Part shown: in pieces, positions 1 through 6,865 of the stretch
How the letters are laid out: each line of letters begins with the position of its first letter
How positions within the stretch are numbered: the first letter of the stretch is position 1
DNA from: Marinobacter sp.
GTDB taxonomy: Bacteria; Pseudomonadota; Gammaproteobacteria; Pseudomonadales; Oleiphilaceae
Direction of reading: 5' to 3'
Assembly: GCA_029264995.1 (NCBI GenBank)
Contig: JAJUKC010000015.1
Coordinates: 1-40,118, forward strand
DNA: 40,118 nt
The notes under the pieces: model-generated
The model's database searches: none
What the model saw: the letters and a program-made list of their open reading frames with translations, nothing else
Told to the model about the DNA's origin: nothing
Program-made: the position numbers and the translations under genes

Positions 1-81
1 AATACCAATAATCGCCACAACGATCATCAGTTCGATCAGAGTAAAACCCTGCTGACCTTTGTTCATCTGAATCTTTTGCAT
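1..81 (-). CDS. pilA: Type IV major pilin PilA, N-terminal part only (runs off the window)
   Basis: Only the first 27 codons are present. They read MQKIQMNKGQQGFTLIELMI followed by VVAIIGI. This is the classic type IV prepilin leader: a short basic segment ending in Gly, prepilin peptidase cleavage before Phe, Glu at mature position 5, and the start of the hydrophobic helix that builds the filament core. ATG at 81 is chosen over ATG at 66 because a GAGG Shine-Dalgarno lies 8 nt upstream of it. The gene is divergent from pilB-pilC-pilD, the usual arrangement. PilD in this window should process it. The rest of the protein is unseen, so a minor pilin or pseudopilin cannot be fully excluded, but divergence from pilB and the sigma-54 promoter favour the major pilin. 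Confidence 0.9.
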   Translation of the reverse strand, partial: MQKIQMNKGQQGFTLIELMIVVAIIGI

Positions 82-123
82 GTTATCAACCTCAAGAGTT
101 GTCGTTTTTCGTTTATCCAGCTC

Positions 124-146
124 CGGGGCGGTGGAGCTTTGCCCCG
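124..146 (-). other. Hairpin in the predicted pilA 5' leader
   Basis: CGGGGC (124-129) and GCCCCG (141-146) form a perfect 6-bp GC stem around an 11-nt loop, inside the predicted pilA leader. It could stabilise the transcript or attenuate it. No U-tract follows on the minus strand, so it is not a terminator. Function unknown. Confidence 0.35.
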
Positions 147-174
147 TTTCCGCGCTGAGCGTGGTGTAAGCTAG

Positions 175-189
175 GCAGTTACCATGCCA
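175..189 (-). promoter_or_regulatory. Predicted sigma-54 (RpoN) promoter of pilA
   Basis: On the minus strand this reads TGGCATG-GTAA-CTGC. The RpoN -24/-12 consensus is TGGCACG-N4-TTGC, so 9 of 11 fixed positions match. The invariant GG and GC dinucleotides have correct spacing. Transcription would begin near 163, giving a leader of about 80 nt before the pilA ATG at 81. In pseudomonads pilA is transcribed by RpoN with the PilS/PilR two-component system. rpoN itself lies at 36335-37870 here. Confidence 0.75.
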
Positions 190-240
190 ATTGCAAGATA
201 ATGTTAAAAATGGGCGTGCATTCAGGGCGTTGCAACCCTT

Positions 241-256
241 TGTGACACGCATCACA
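241..256. promoter_or_regulatory. CRP/Vfr-type binding palindrome between pilA and pilB
   Basis: TGTGA (241-245), a 6-nt spacer, then TCACA (252-256): an exact match to the TGTGA-N6-TCACA consensus of CRP. Vfr, the Pseudomonas CRP homologue, binds closely related sites and controls twitching motility. The site is about 55 bp upstream of the -24 element of pilA and about 220 bp upstream of pilB, so it could serve either gene. Binding is inferred from sequence only. Confidence 0.6.
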
Positions 257-297
257 CAAGGCAAACCTGTAAAAACCTCGCCCCACCACGTCCAGGA

Positions 298-314
298 GTG
301 ACGTTTTTTGTCAC
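298..314. repeat. Short inverted repeat GTGAC-N7-GTCAC upstream of pilB
   Basis: GTGAC (298-302) and GTCAC (310-314) flank a T-rich 7-nt spacer. The half sites resemble CRP half sites, but the spacing is one base too long for a CRP site. It may be an operator for another dimeric regulator or a weak hairpin. Nothing else in 315-473 stands out except the weak purine-rich stretch before the pilB ATG. Confidence 0.3.
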
Positions 315-473
315 CCAACCCAAGCATAAGTCGACAAGCACATTTCAACGACATGTCTTTGCGAAAGATCAAACCTGAGACCCACCCCGCTTTCCAAACC
401 CCGGCCATGCATCTAAACTCTGTGTTCATAAACACGAGTTTCAGCCACTTACAAGACTTTCCTCAGAGCATTT

Positions 474-2189
474 ATGGCGAACAGCAACCGAAACGTGACC
501 CTGACAGGCTTGGCCCGTCGATTCGTGGAAGACGGGCTTCTGGACGAAGATACCGCCAAGGATGCATTCCTACAGGCTTCCCAGAACCGCATCCCGCTGA
601 TCACCTACCTCACCCAGAACCACCTTGCGGACAGCTCCAAACTGGCGTTTTCTGCTGCCATGGAATTTGGTGTTTCGGTGCTGGACCTTGATTCATTCCT
701 GCCTGAAATGATGCCGGAGAAGGTGGTTGACGAGAAATTGGTAAGGAAGCACAACGCCCTACCCCTGTATAAACGAGGCAACCGGCTTTTCATTGCGGTG
801 TCTGACCCCACGAATATCCAGGCACTGGATGAGATTAAGTTCAATACCGGCCTTAGCACTGACGCCATTCTGGTAGACGATGCCAAGCTACGCACAGCCA
901 TCGACAAGTATCTCGAATCCCAGGATTCCACCATGGGCGACCTGGAAGACGCCGACCTTGAAGGTGTTGAAACCGAGGGTGGTGACCAGGACGACGACGG
1001 TACGGTCAGTGCTACCGAAGTAGATGACGCACCTATTGTTAAGTATGTGAATAAGATGCTGCTTGATGCCATTCGCGGCGGTGCTTCCGATATTCACTTC
1101 GAGCCGTATGAAAAGATTTACCGGGTGCGCTACAGAACCGACGGCATTCTGAAGGAAATCTCTCGCCCGTCCATCAAGCTCGCTCCGAAGATTTCTGCCC
1201 GGGTAAAGATTATGGCGCAACTGGATATCTCCGAGCGCAGGATTCCCCAGGATGGCCGCATAAAGATGAAACTGTCCAAAACCAAGGCCATCGACTTCCG
1301 GGTAAACACACTGCCCACCCTTTGGGGTGAGAAGATCGTTCTGCGGATTCTCGACCCAAGCCAGGCGAAGCTTGGCATTGACGTACTGGGTTACGAGGAA
1401 GACCAGAAGCAGCTGTATCTGGAAGCCCTGGAGCAGCCTCAGGGCATGATCCTGGTTACCGGGCCGACCGGTTCCGGTAAGACGGTTTCCCTTTACACCG
1501 GCCTGAACATTCTGAACACCACCGAGCGGAACATTTCCACGGCGGAAGACCCGGCGGAGATTAACCTGGAAGGCATAAACCAGGTAAACGTGAACAACAA
1601 GGTGGGCCTGGGGTTTGCCGAGGCACTGCGAGCCTTCCTGCGTCAGGATCCGGATGTGATCATGGTGGGCGAGATCCGGGATCTGGAAACCGCCAATATC
1701 GCTATCAAAGCAGCACAGACCGGGCACCTGGTTCTTTCTACCCTTCACACGAACAGTGCAGCTGAGACTCTCACCCGTATGATGAACATGGGGGTGCCCG
1801 CCTTTAACATCGCCACTTCGGTGAGCTTGATTATTGCCCAACGGCTGGGCCGGCGACTCTGCAGCAGCTGCAAACAACCCGCCGATGTGCCTAAAGACGT
1901 GCTTTTGAAGGAAGGGTTCACACAAGAACAAATTGATACAGGCTTCACGTTGTACCGCCCCAAGGGCTGTGATAAATGCAATGGTGGATATAAAGGCCGC
2001 GTTGGTATTTACGAGGTGGTCAAAATTACCGATGAGCTGGCAAGCATGATTATGGAAGAGGCCAGCTCCATCAAAATTGCAAAGCAGGCTCAGGCGGAAG
2101 GCTTCCGTAATCTCAGGCAATCGGCGCTTCTCAAGGTTATTGAGGGAGTGACCAGCTTAGAGGAAGCCAACCGTGTGACGAAGGATTAA
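474..2189 (+). CDS. pilB: Type IV pilus assembly ATPase PilB
   Basis: A cytoplasmic hexameric ATPase that powers pilus extension through the PilC platform. The 571-residue length matches PilB of pseudomonads. An N-terminal MshEN-type domain (about 1-150) is followed by an acidic linker (about 155-185) and the secretion-ATPase core. Walker A GPTGSGKT is at 330-337, Walker B with catalytic Glu at 400 (VGEIRD), and the His box [12 protein letters not shown] at about 416-427. Two CxxC pairs (Cys463/466 and Cys499/502) form the zinc site typical of PilB/GspE. The ATG at 474 gives the family N-terminus; the ribosome binding site is weak. It is the first gene of pilB-pilC-pilD-coaE, with pilC 2 nt downstream. 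Confidence 0.97.
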   Translation: MANSNRNVTLTGLARRFVEDGLLDEDTAKDAFLQASQNRIPLITYLTQNHLADSSKLAFSAAMEFGVSVLDLDSFLPEMMPEKVVDEKLVRKHNALPLYKRGNRLFIAVSDPTNIQALDEIKFNTGLSTDAILVDDAKLRTAIDKYLESQDSTMGDLEDADLEGVETEGGDQDDDGTVSATEVDDAPIVKYVNKMLLDAIRGGASDIHFEPYEKIYRVRYRTDGILKEISRPSIKLAPKISARVKIMAQLDISERRIPQDGRIKMKLSKTKAIDFRVNTLPTLWGEKIVLRILDPSQAKLGIDVLGYEEDQKQLYLEALEQPQGMILVTGPTGSGKTVSLYTGLNILNTTERNISTAEDPAEINLEGINQVNVNNKVGLGFAEALRAFLRQDPDVIMVGEIRDLETANIAIKAAQTGHLVLSTLHTNSAAETLTRMMNMGVPAFNIATSVSLIIAQRLGRRLCSSCKQPADVPKDVLLKEGFTQEQIDTGFTLYRPKGCDKCNGGYKGRVGIYEVVKITDELASMIMEEASSIKIAKQAQAEGFRNLRQSALLKVIEGVTSLEEANRVTKD

Positions 2190-2191
2190 GC

Positions 2192-3409
2192 ATGGCAGAA
2201 AAAGCGCAGAAGCTCGAAGCATTCGTATGGGAAGGCAAAGATCGCAAGGGCAATAAAGCCAAAGGCGAACTGGCTGGATCGAATATAGCACTGGTAAAAG
2301 CGCAGTTGCGTAAGCAGGGCATTATTCCGGATAAGGTTAAGAAAAAGCCAAAGCCATTGTTTGGCGGCAGCAAGAAGATTACGCCTTTTGATATTGCAAT
2401 GCTCACCCGGCAGCTGGCAACCATGATGAAAGCTGGCGTTCCGCTGGTTCAGAGCTTCGATATCGTGGCCGATGGCCTCGAAAATAAAGGCTTGCAGGAA
2501 CTGGTGATGACTATCCGGAACGATATTTCTTCCGGTACCGGCTTCGCTTCTTCTCTGCGCAAGCATCCTAAATATTTTGATGATCTTTATTGCAACCTGG
2601 TGGACTCAGGTGAGAAAGCAGGCGCGTTGGAACAAATGCTGGATCGTATCGCGACTTACCTTGAGAAAACGGAGATCCTGAAGAAAAAAGTCAAAAAGGC
2701 CATGACTTACCCAATTGCGGTTATCGTTGTCGCAATTGTCGTTACGGCTATTCTCTTGATAAAAGTCGTTCCTCAGTTTGAGAGCTTGTTCCAGGGCTTT
2801 GGGGCGGATCTACCTGTATTCACACAGTTCATTATTCGAATATCCGAATGGCTTCAGTCCTGGTGGTTTATTGTTTTGCTTGGAATCGTCGGCACGATTT
2901 TTCTCTTCAAAGAATCGAAGCGAAGGTCCCAGAAATTCTCGGATCTTGTCGATAAATATGTATTGAAGTTGCCCATTGTCGGAGAAATCCTCGATAAATC
3001 CGCAGTAGCCAAATTCGGCCGCGTACTCTCTACCACGTTTGCGGCGGGGGTACCGCTCGTTGACGCACTCGACTCGGTTGCTGGCGCGACGGGCAATGCC
3101 GTGTACCGTGACGCTGTCATGAATATCAAAAACGATGTCTCAAGCGGTACCCAGCTTCAAGCTTCTATGCGGCAACAAGGCGTATTCCCGGTGATGGCCG
3201 TTCAGTTGACCGCCATCGGCGAAGAGTCCGGCAACCTGGATGACATGCTTTCAAAGGTAGCGGAGCACTACGAAGCTGTAGTTGATGATATGGTTGATAA
3301 CCTCACAGCCCTGATGGAGCCCATGATCATGGCCGTACTCGGTGTACTGGTTGGCGGGCTGATTATCGGCATGTACCTGCCAATCTTCCAGATGGGTCAG
3401 GTTGTCTAA
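2192..3409 (+). CDS. pilC: Type IV pilus inner-membrane platform protein PilC
   Basis: An integral inner-membrane protein that couples the extension (PilB) and retraction (PilT) ATPases to pilin insertion. Its 405 residues hold two homologous GspF/T2SSF domains (about 70-195 and 270-395). The start of each is recognisable: FDIAMLTRQLATMMKAGVPL and FGRVLSTTFAAGVPL. Each domain is followed by hydrophobic membrane segments, for example near 172-192 and the C-terminal segment rich in MAVLGVLVGG. The ATG lies 2 nt after the pilB stop, with an AAGGA motif inside the end of pilB, so translation is probably coupled. No retraction ATPase gene (pilT/pilU) is in the window. Confidence 0.96.
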   Translation: MAEKAQKLEAFVWEGKDRKGNKAKGELAGSNIALVKAQLRKQGIIPDKVKKKPKPLFGGSKKITPFDIAMLTRQLATMMKAGVPLVQSFDIVADGLENKGLQELVMTIRNDISSGTGFASSLRKHPKYFDDLYCNLVDSGEKAGALEQMLDRIATYLEKTEILKKKVKKAMTYPIAVIVVAIVVTAILLIKVVPQFESLFQGFGADLPVFTQFIIRISEWLQSWWFIVLLGIVGTIFLFKESKRRSQKFSDLVDKYVLKLPIVGEILDKSAVAKFGRVLSTTFAAGVPLVDALDSVAGATGNAVYRDAVMNIKNDVSSGTQLQASMRQQGVFPVMAVQLTAIGEESGNLDDMLSKVAEHYEAVVDDMVDNLTALMEPMIMAVLGVLVGGLIIGMYLPIFQMGQVV

Positions 3410-3437
3410 AGGTTAACTCACCACACCTTTTTCATCT

Positions 3438-3462
3438 GCCCCTCTCCTCCCAGGAGAGGGGC
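3438..3462. repeat. Strong 11-bp hairpin between pilC and pilD
   Basis: GCCCCTCTCCT (3438-3448) and AGGAGAGGGGC (3452-3462) form a perfect 11-bp stem with a CCC loop. The downstream flank on the plus strand is A-rich, not T-rich, so it is not a standard intrinsic terminator. It may be an RNA-processing or mRNA-stability element separating the pilBC and pilD-coaE parts of the transcript. A T-rich stretch lies upstream (CCTTTTTC). Confidence 0.6.
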
Positions 3463-3490
3463 CAAAACAAAGATTTAATCGAGTCTCTGA

Positions 3491-4366
3491 ATGCTCCCCC
3501 TAGAAACCATCCTGTCCACCCCCTGGCTTCTCTATCTGGTCGTCATTTTCGTCTCTCTGTGCGTTGGCAGTTTTCTGAACGTCGTCATCCTGCGCCTGCC
3601 CAAAATGATGAAGCAGGAGTGGCGCTGCCAATGCGAGGAGTTTCTGGAAATAGCAGAGAATGAACGCAAGCCGGATGAGCGGATTACCCTTTCCAGGCCT
3701 GCATCCACCTGTCCCTCCTGCGGCCACAAAATTCGTGCCTGGGAGAACATTCCGGTCATCAGCTGGCTAATGCTTGGCGGCAAATGCTCTTCGTGCAAAA
3801 CACGTATTTCGCCGCGTTACCCCATCATTGAAGCACTGACTGCGGTTTTTTCCGTCGTAACGGTTTATCTGCTGGGGCCTTCTGAGACCGCGCTCTGGGC
3901 ACTACTGATGGTCTGGGCACTGGTGGCCCTGACCATGATCGATTTCGACACTCAGCTCCTACCAGACGGCATCACCCTGCCCTTGATGTGGCTTGGCCTG
4001 GTCCTGAATTACTTTGGTGTGTTGACAGACTTCAGCAGCGCCTTCTGGGGCGCTGTTGCCGGTTATCTGTCACTCTGGAGTGTGTACTGGTTATTCAAGC
4101 TGGCCACCGGCAAGGAAGGTATGGGGCACGGGGATTTCAAGCTGTTGGCGGCGTTGGGCGCCTGGTTGGGGTGGCAACTGCTGCCTGCCGTGATTCTGCT
4201 TTCCTCCCTGGTGGGCGCCATTGTGGGTATCAGCCTGATGGTATTCCGTAAACACGGGCGTGAAGTGCCTATTCCTTTCGGCCCTTACCTGGCCGCTGCA
4301 GGCTTGCTTTCGTTGTGGTTTGGGCCTGAAATCCAGGCCATATGGTTCGGGTATCTAGGAGTCTGA
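3491..4366 (+). CDS. pilD: Prepilin leader peptidase / N-methyltransferase PilD
   Basis: A membrane aspartyl protease that cleaves type IV prepilin leaders and methylates the new N-terminal residue. Its 291 residues match the family. The N-terminal A24_N domain has the GSFLNVVILRLP signature at about 26-37 and a zinc-binding cytoplasmic loop with Cys74/Cys77 and Cys99/Cys102. The peptidase A24 core has the first active-site region MIDFDTQLLPD (149-159) and the second, GMGHGDFK, with Asp215. Several hydrophobic helices follow. It probably also serves any type II secretion pseudopilins elsewhere. The coaE ATG directly abuts its stop codon. Confidence 0.96.
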   Translation: MLPLETILSTPWLLYLVVIFVSLCVGSFLNVVILRLPKMMKQEWRCQCEEFLEIAENERKPDERITLSRPASTCPSCGHKIRAWENIPVISWLMLGGKCSSCKTRISPRYPIIEALTAVFSVVTVYLLGPSETALWALLMVWALVALTMIDFDTQLLPDGITLPLMWLGLVLNYFGVLTDFSSAFWGAVAGYLSLWSVYWLFKLATGKEGMGHGDFKLLAALGAWLGWQLLPAVILLSSLVGAIVGISLMVFRKHGREVPIPFGPYLAAAGLLSLWFGPEIQAIWFGYLGV

Positions 4367-4984
4367 ATGTCCCGCTATTCGGTTATCGGCCTCACCGGAG
4401 GTATTGGATCCGGAAAATCCACCGTTGCACGCATGTTTGGTGCTCTTGGCGTGCATTGGGTGGATGCTGACGACGTCGCACGGCAGGTAGTCGAGCCCGG
4501 CACTCAAGCCCTGAACGCCATTGCCGATCACTTTGGTGAGGATATTCTTCAGGATAACGGAGGGCTGGACCGTGCCGCGCTCCGCCAAAAGGTATTCGAG
4601 GATCCAGAACAGCGACGCTGGCTGGAGGGGCTATTGCACCCCATTATCCGCAAGGAGCTTATTCGCCAATTGTCACCTGAAAACTACTCTCTGCCCTACG
4701 TGATGCTGGTCTCTCCCCTGCTTCTGGAGACCAACCAGCACGAACTGGTGGAGCGGATTGTTGTGGTGGATGTACCGGAAGAAACTCAGATTGACCGCAC
4801 CATGGCGAGAGACGGCAATAGCCGGGAGCAGGTCGAGCGGATACTCGCCGCACAGATGCCCAGAACCGCCCGTCGCGAAAAAGCCGATGAGATTATCAAC
4901 AATGCGCAGCCGCTGGAGCGTGTGGAAGCTTCAGTACAGGCTCTGCACCAACGTTTTATGGCGGATTTCAGCCAAGGAGCATAG
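4367..4984 (+). CDS. coaE: Dephospho-CoA kinase
   Basis: Catalyses the last step of coenzyme A synthesis, ATP-dependent phosphorylation of the 3'-hydroxyl of dephospho-CoA, in the cytoplasm. It has 205 residues, the usual size. The P-loop GGIGSGKS is at 11-18, followed by the family motif WVDADDVARQVVEPG at about 32-46. The middle LLHPIIRKE and VSPLLLE segments are also typical. The start codon abuts the pilD stop. The pilD-coaE link is conserved in pseudomonads and relatives, where yacG normally follows; here yacG lies 4.3 kb further on, after three intervening genes. Confidence 0.96.
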   Translation: MSRYSVIGLTGGIGSGKSTVARMFGALGVHWVDADDVARQVVEPGTQALNAIADHFGEDILQDNGGLDRAALRQKVFEDPEQRRWLEGLLHPIIRKELIRQLSPENYSLPYVMLVSPLLLETNQHELVERIVVVDVPEETQIDRTMARDGNSREQVERILAAQMPRTARREKADEIINNAQPLERVEASVQALHQRFMADFSQGA

Positions 4985-4985
4985 C

Positions 4986-6062
4986 CTGATCCGCCCCGCA
5001 CTTATTCTTACCGCATTCGCCACCGGTCTCCTCGCTTGTTCCTTCACGAAAGCGGCAGAACCGGTTATCACCATGCGTGACATCTCGGTACCTGCCATTC
5101 TGGCCCCGGAACGCTTGCCAATCTCGTTCTATACGTTCAAACCCGACGAGTTCTGGGCAGAACCCAGGGATTCCTGGTGGTTGGGAGTCAGTGACTGGGT
5201 GATTCGGCAGGAACGTCAGCATGGCCCAACAGTGCAGTCCCTGGGTGCATGGGCAGATCGAACACTGTCCGGCTCTTCCCAGGCGCTGCCAAATAACGAA
5301 AGCTACCTGAGATTGGGGTTTGCAGCAGAATCAGAGTACAGCGACCTGGCCCAGCTCGAACCGGAGGTGCGTTTTCGTCTTGATGTACCCACCGCTGAGG
5401 AGAAGCTGCGGCTGGTGGTAGAAAGTGAAAGTGAAGAATTGATCCCATTGGCGGAGCGTGAGCGAGACAGGCAACTGACGGAACCAGAGCGAACCGACAC
5501 AGAGACAACCGGCGCCCTGAGGTTTCTGACCGATGTCGGTGATGCCATCAACCTCTCAACCGATATTGGTGGCCGACTGAGGCTGCCACCCGAACTCTTC
5601 TGGCGTATGAAAGCGCGCAAGGGCTGGAAAATCGACAACGATTGGGCACTCAATGCCCAGCAACGTTTTTACTATTATCATACCGAAGGCTGGGGGGCTC
5701 GCAGTTGGGTTGGTTTAAACCGCTCACTGGGTAACGGCTGGCATTACTACAACTCATCCGAGCTGGAATGGATTCATTCTGACCGCGAATTTGTCGGGGC
5801 CCATGTTCACAGCGTGCAGAAACGTCTGAATACCCGGTCGGTGATCACCCCTCGTATTGGCGTGCTTGGCGAGAGCCAGCCAACCTGGCGCACCACAAGC
5901 TACTTTACAGATATCACATGGCGCTACCGGGTGTATGACGACTGGCTGTTCGCTGAGTTGATTCCGGCTCTGGAGTATCAACGAGACGAAGGCTTTGATG
6001 ACCAGGCTTCTATCGTGTTCCGAATTGAAATGTATTTTGCAGGCACCATTGACCGGGAATGA
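4986..6062 (+). CDS. Predicted outer-membrane protein of unknown function, probable CTG start
   Basis: I do not recognise this family. The frame is open from further upstream, but that part overlaps coaE and has no ribosome binding site. CTG at 4986 has AAGGAG 6 nt upstream and yields an export signal: (M)IRPALILTAFATGLLAC, either a lipobox (LLAC) or a Sec signal cleaved after TKAA. The next in-frame ATG would lose this signal. The mature part (about 330 residues) has many alternating aromatic and polar stretches such as RFYYYHTEGWGARSWVGLN, and ends in VFRIEMYFAG, which suggests a beta-barrel. Its stop overlaps the trmO ATG (ATGA), so it is probably cotranscribed with coaE and trmO. Role unknown; confidence in the exact start is moderate. 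Confidence 0.7.
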   Translation: MIRPALILTAFATGLLACSFTKAAEPVITMRDISVPAILAPERLPISFYTFKPDEFWAEPRDSWWLGVSDWVIRQERQHGPTVQSLGAWADRTLSGSSQALPNNESYLRLGFAAESEYSDLAQLEPEVRFRLDVPTAEEKLRLVVESESEELIPLAERERDRQLTEPERTDTETTGALRFLTDVGDAINLSTDIGGRLRLPPELFWRMKARKGWKIDNDWALNAQQRFYYYHTEGWGARSWVGLNRSLGNGWHYYNSSELEWIHSDREFVGAHVHSVQKRLNTRSVITPRIGVLGESQPTWRTTSYFTDITWRYRVYDDWLFAELIPALEYQRDEGFDDQASIVFRIEMYFAGTIDRE

Positions 6063-6820
6063 CATCAGAAATGAGCAGACCACTGCACAAAAGCCGGCCC
6101 GCCGAAGAAGCGCTGACACTCACACCGGTTGCCATCACGCGCTCCTGTTTTCAGGACAAGTTCGGCGTTCCCCGGCAACCCGGCCTTACCCGTCATGCCC
6201 ACGCGGAACTGGTTATCCAGAGTCCATTTGATCGTGAAGACGCTTTCCGGGGCCTCGAGTCAGCCAGCCATATCTGGCTTACGTTCCAGTTTCATGAAGC
6301 CGTTCGTGCCGAATGGCGCCCGGTGGTTCGGCCCCCGAGGCTTGGCGGTAACAAGAAAATCGGTGTGTTTGCCAGCCGATCGCCTTTTCGCCCGAACAGT
6401 CTCGGCCTTTCAGTCGTCAGGAACGAGGGGCTCGCGCGCAAGAATGGCGAACTGGTCCTGAAGATCAGTAATCATGATCTTATTGAGGGCACACCAATTC
6501 TCGACATCAAGCCCTACCTGCCGTTTTCGGATTCTGTCCCGGAGGCATCACTGGGCTGGGCGGACAGTGCGCCTACCGACAGATTGCAGGTGACCTTTTC
6601 ACCAGAGGCCTCGGAACAGCTAAGCCAGCTTCCGGAGGCCGACTATCCGGATTTCCGCGCCCTGATTGAGGACGTCGTTAGTTACGACCCGCGCCCGTCG
6701 TTCCGCCGAGGACGGGATGAACAACGAATCTACGGAGCCAACCTGTTCGACAAGAATGTTCGGTTCCGATTTGTGAACGAAGATTCAATCAAGCGTGTGG
6801 AAGTGATATCCGTCTGTTAA
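6059..6820 (+). CDS. trmO: tRNA (adenine(37)-N6)-methyltransferase TrmO (YaeB/TsaA family)
   Basis: An SAM-dependent enzyme that methylates t6A37 in threonine tRNA (GGU) to m6t6A. The 253-residue protein shows the N-terminal UPF0066 fold: ITRSCFQDKFGVPRQPGL at about 27-44, then the core motif GVFASRSPFRPNSLGLS at about 101-117 and DIKPYLPFSD. The C-terminal extension carries YDPRPSFRR and YGANLFDKNVRFRF, as in E. coli YaeB. ATG at 6059 overlaps the upstream stop; an alternative ATG at 6071 (MSRPLHK) is possible. It is part of a three-gene block lying between coaE and yacG. Confidence 0.92.
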   Translation: MTSEMSRPLHKSRPAEEALTLTPVAITRSCFQDKFGVPRQPGLTRHAHAELVIQSPFDREDAFRGLESASHIWLTFQFHEAVRAEWRPVVRPPRLGGNKKIGVFASRSPFRPNSLGLSVVRNEGLARKNGELVLKISNHDLIEGTPILDIKPYLPFSDSVPEASLGWADSAPTDRLQVTFSPEASEQLSQLPEADYPDFRALIEDVVSYDPRPSFRRGRDEQRIYGANLFDKNVRFRFVNEDSIKRVEVISVC

Positions 6821-6865
6821 GATGGCAATTTGGTGATTTTGTAGTCGACACAGGGAACTTGTGCC

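Noticed and set aside
298..314. Second CRP site upstream of pilB
   Set aside because: Spacing between GTGA and TCAC is 9 rather than 8, so it does not fit the CRP/Vfr consensus; kept only as an inverted repeat.
308..691. 127-residue open frame overlapping the start of pilB
   Set aside because: Mostly overlaps PilB in another frame; no ribosome binding site, low-complexity Pro/Arg content.
888..2120. 410-residue open frame on the minus strand inside pilB
   Set aside because: Antisense to a clear PilB gene; no start signal or family pattern. It reflects codon bias.
3438..3462. Intrinsic terminator for pilC
   Set aside because: The hairpin is strong, but the downstream flank is A-rich with no T-run on the plus strand.
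4758..4985. N-terminal extension of the outer-membrane protein gene inside coaE
   Set aside because: Overlaps coaE in another frame, lacks a ribosome binding site and would bury the export signal.
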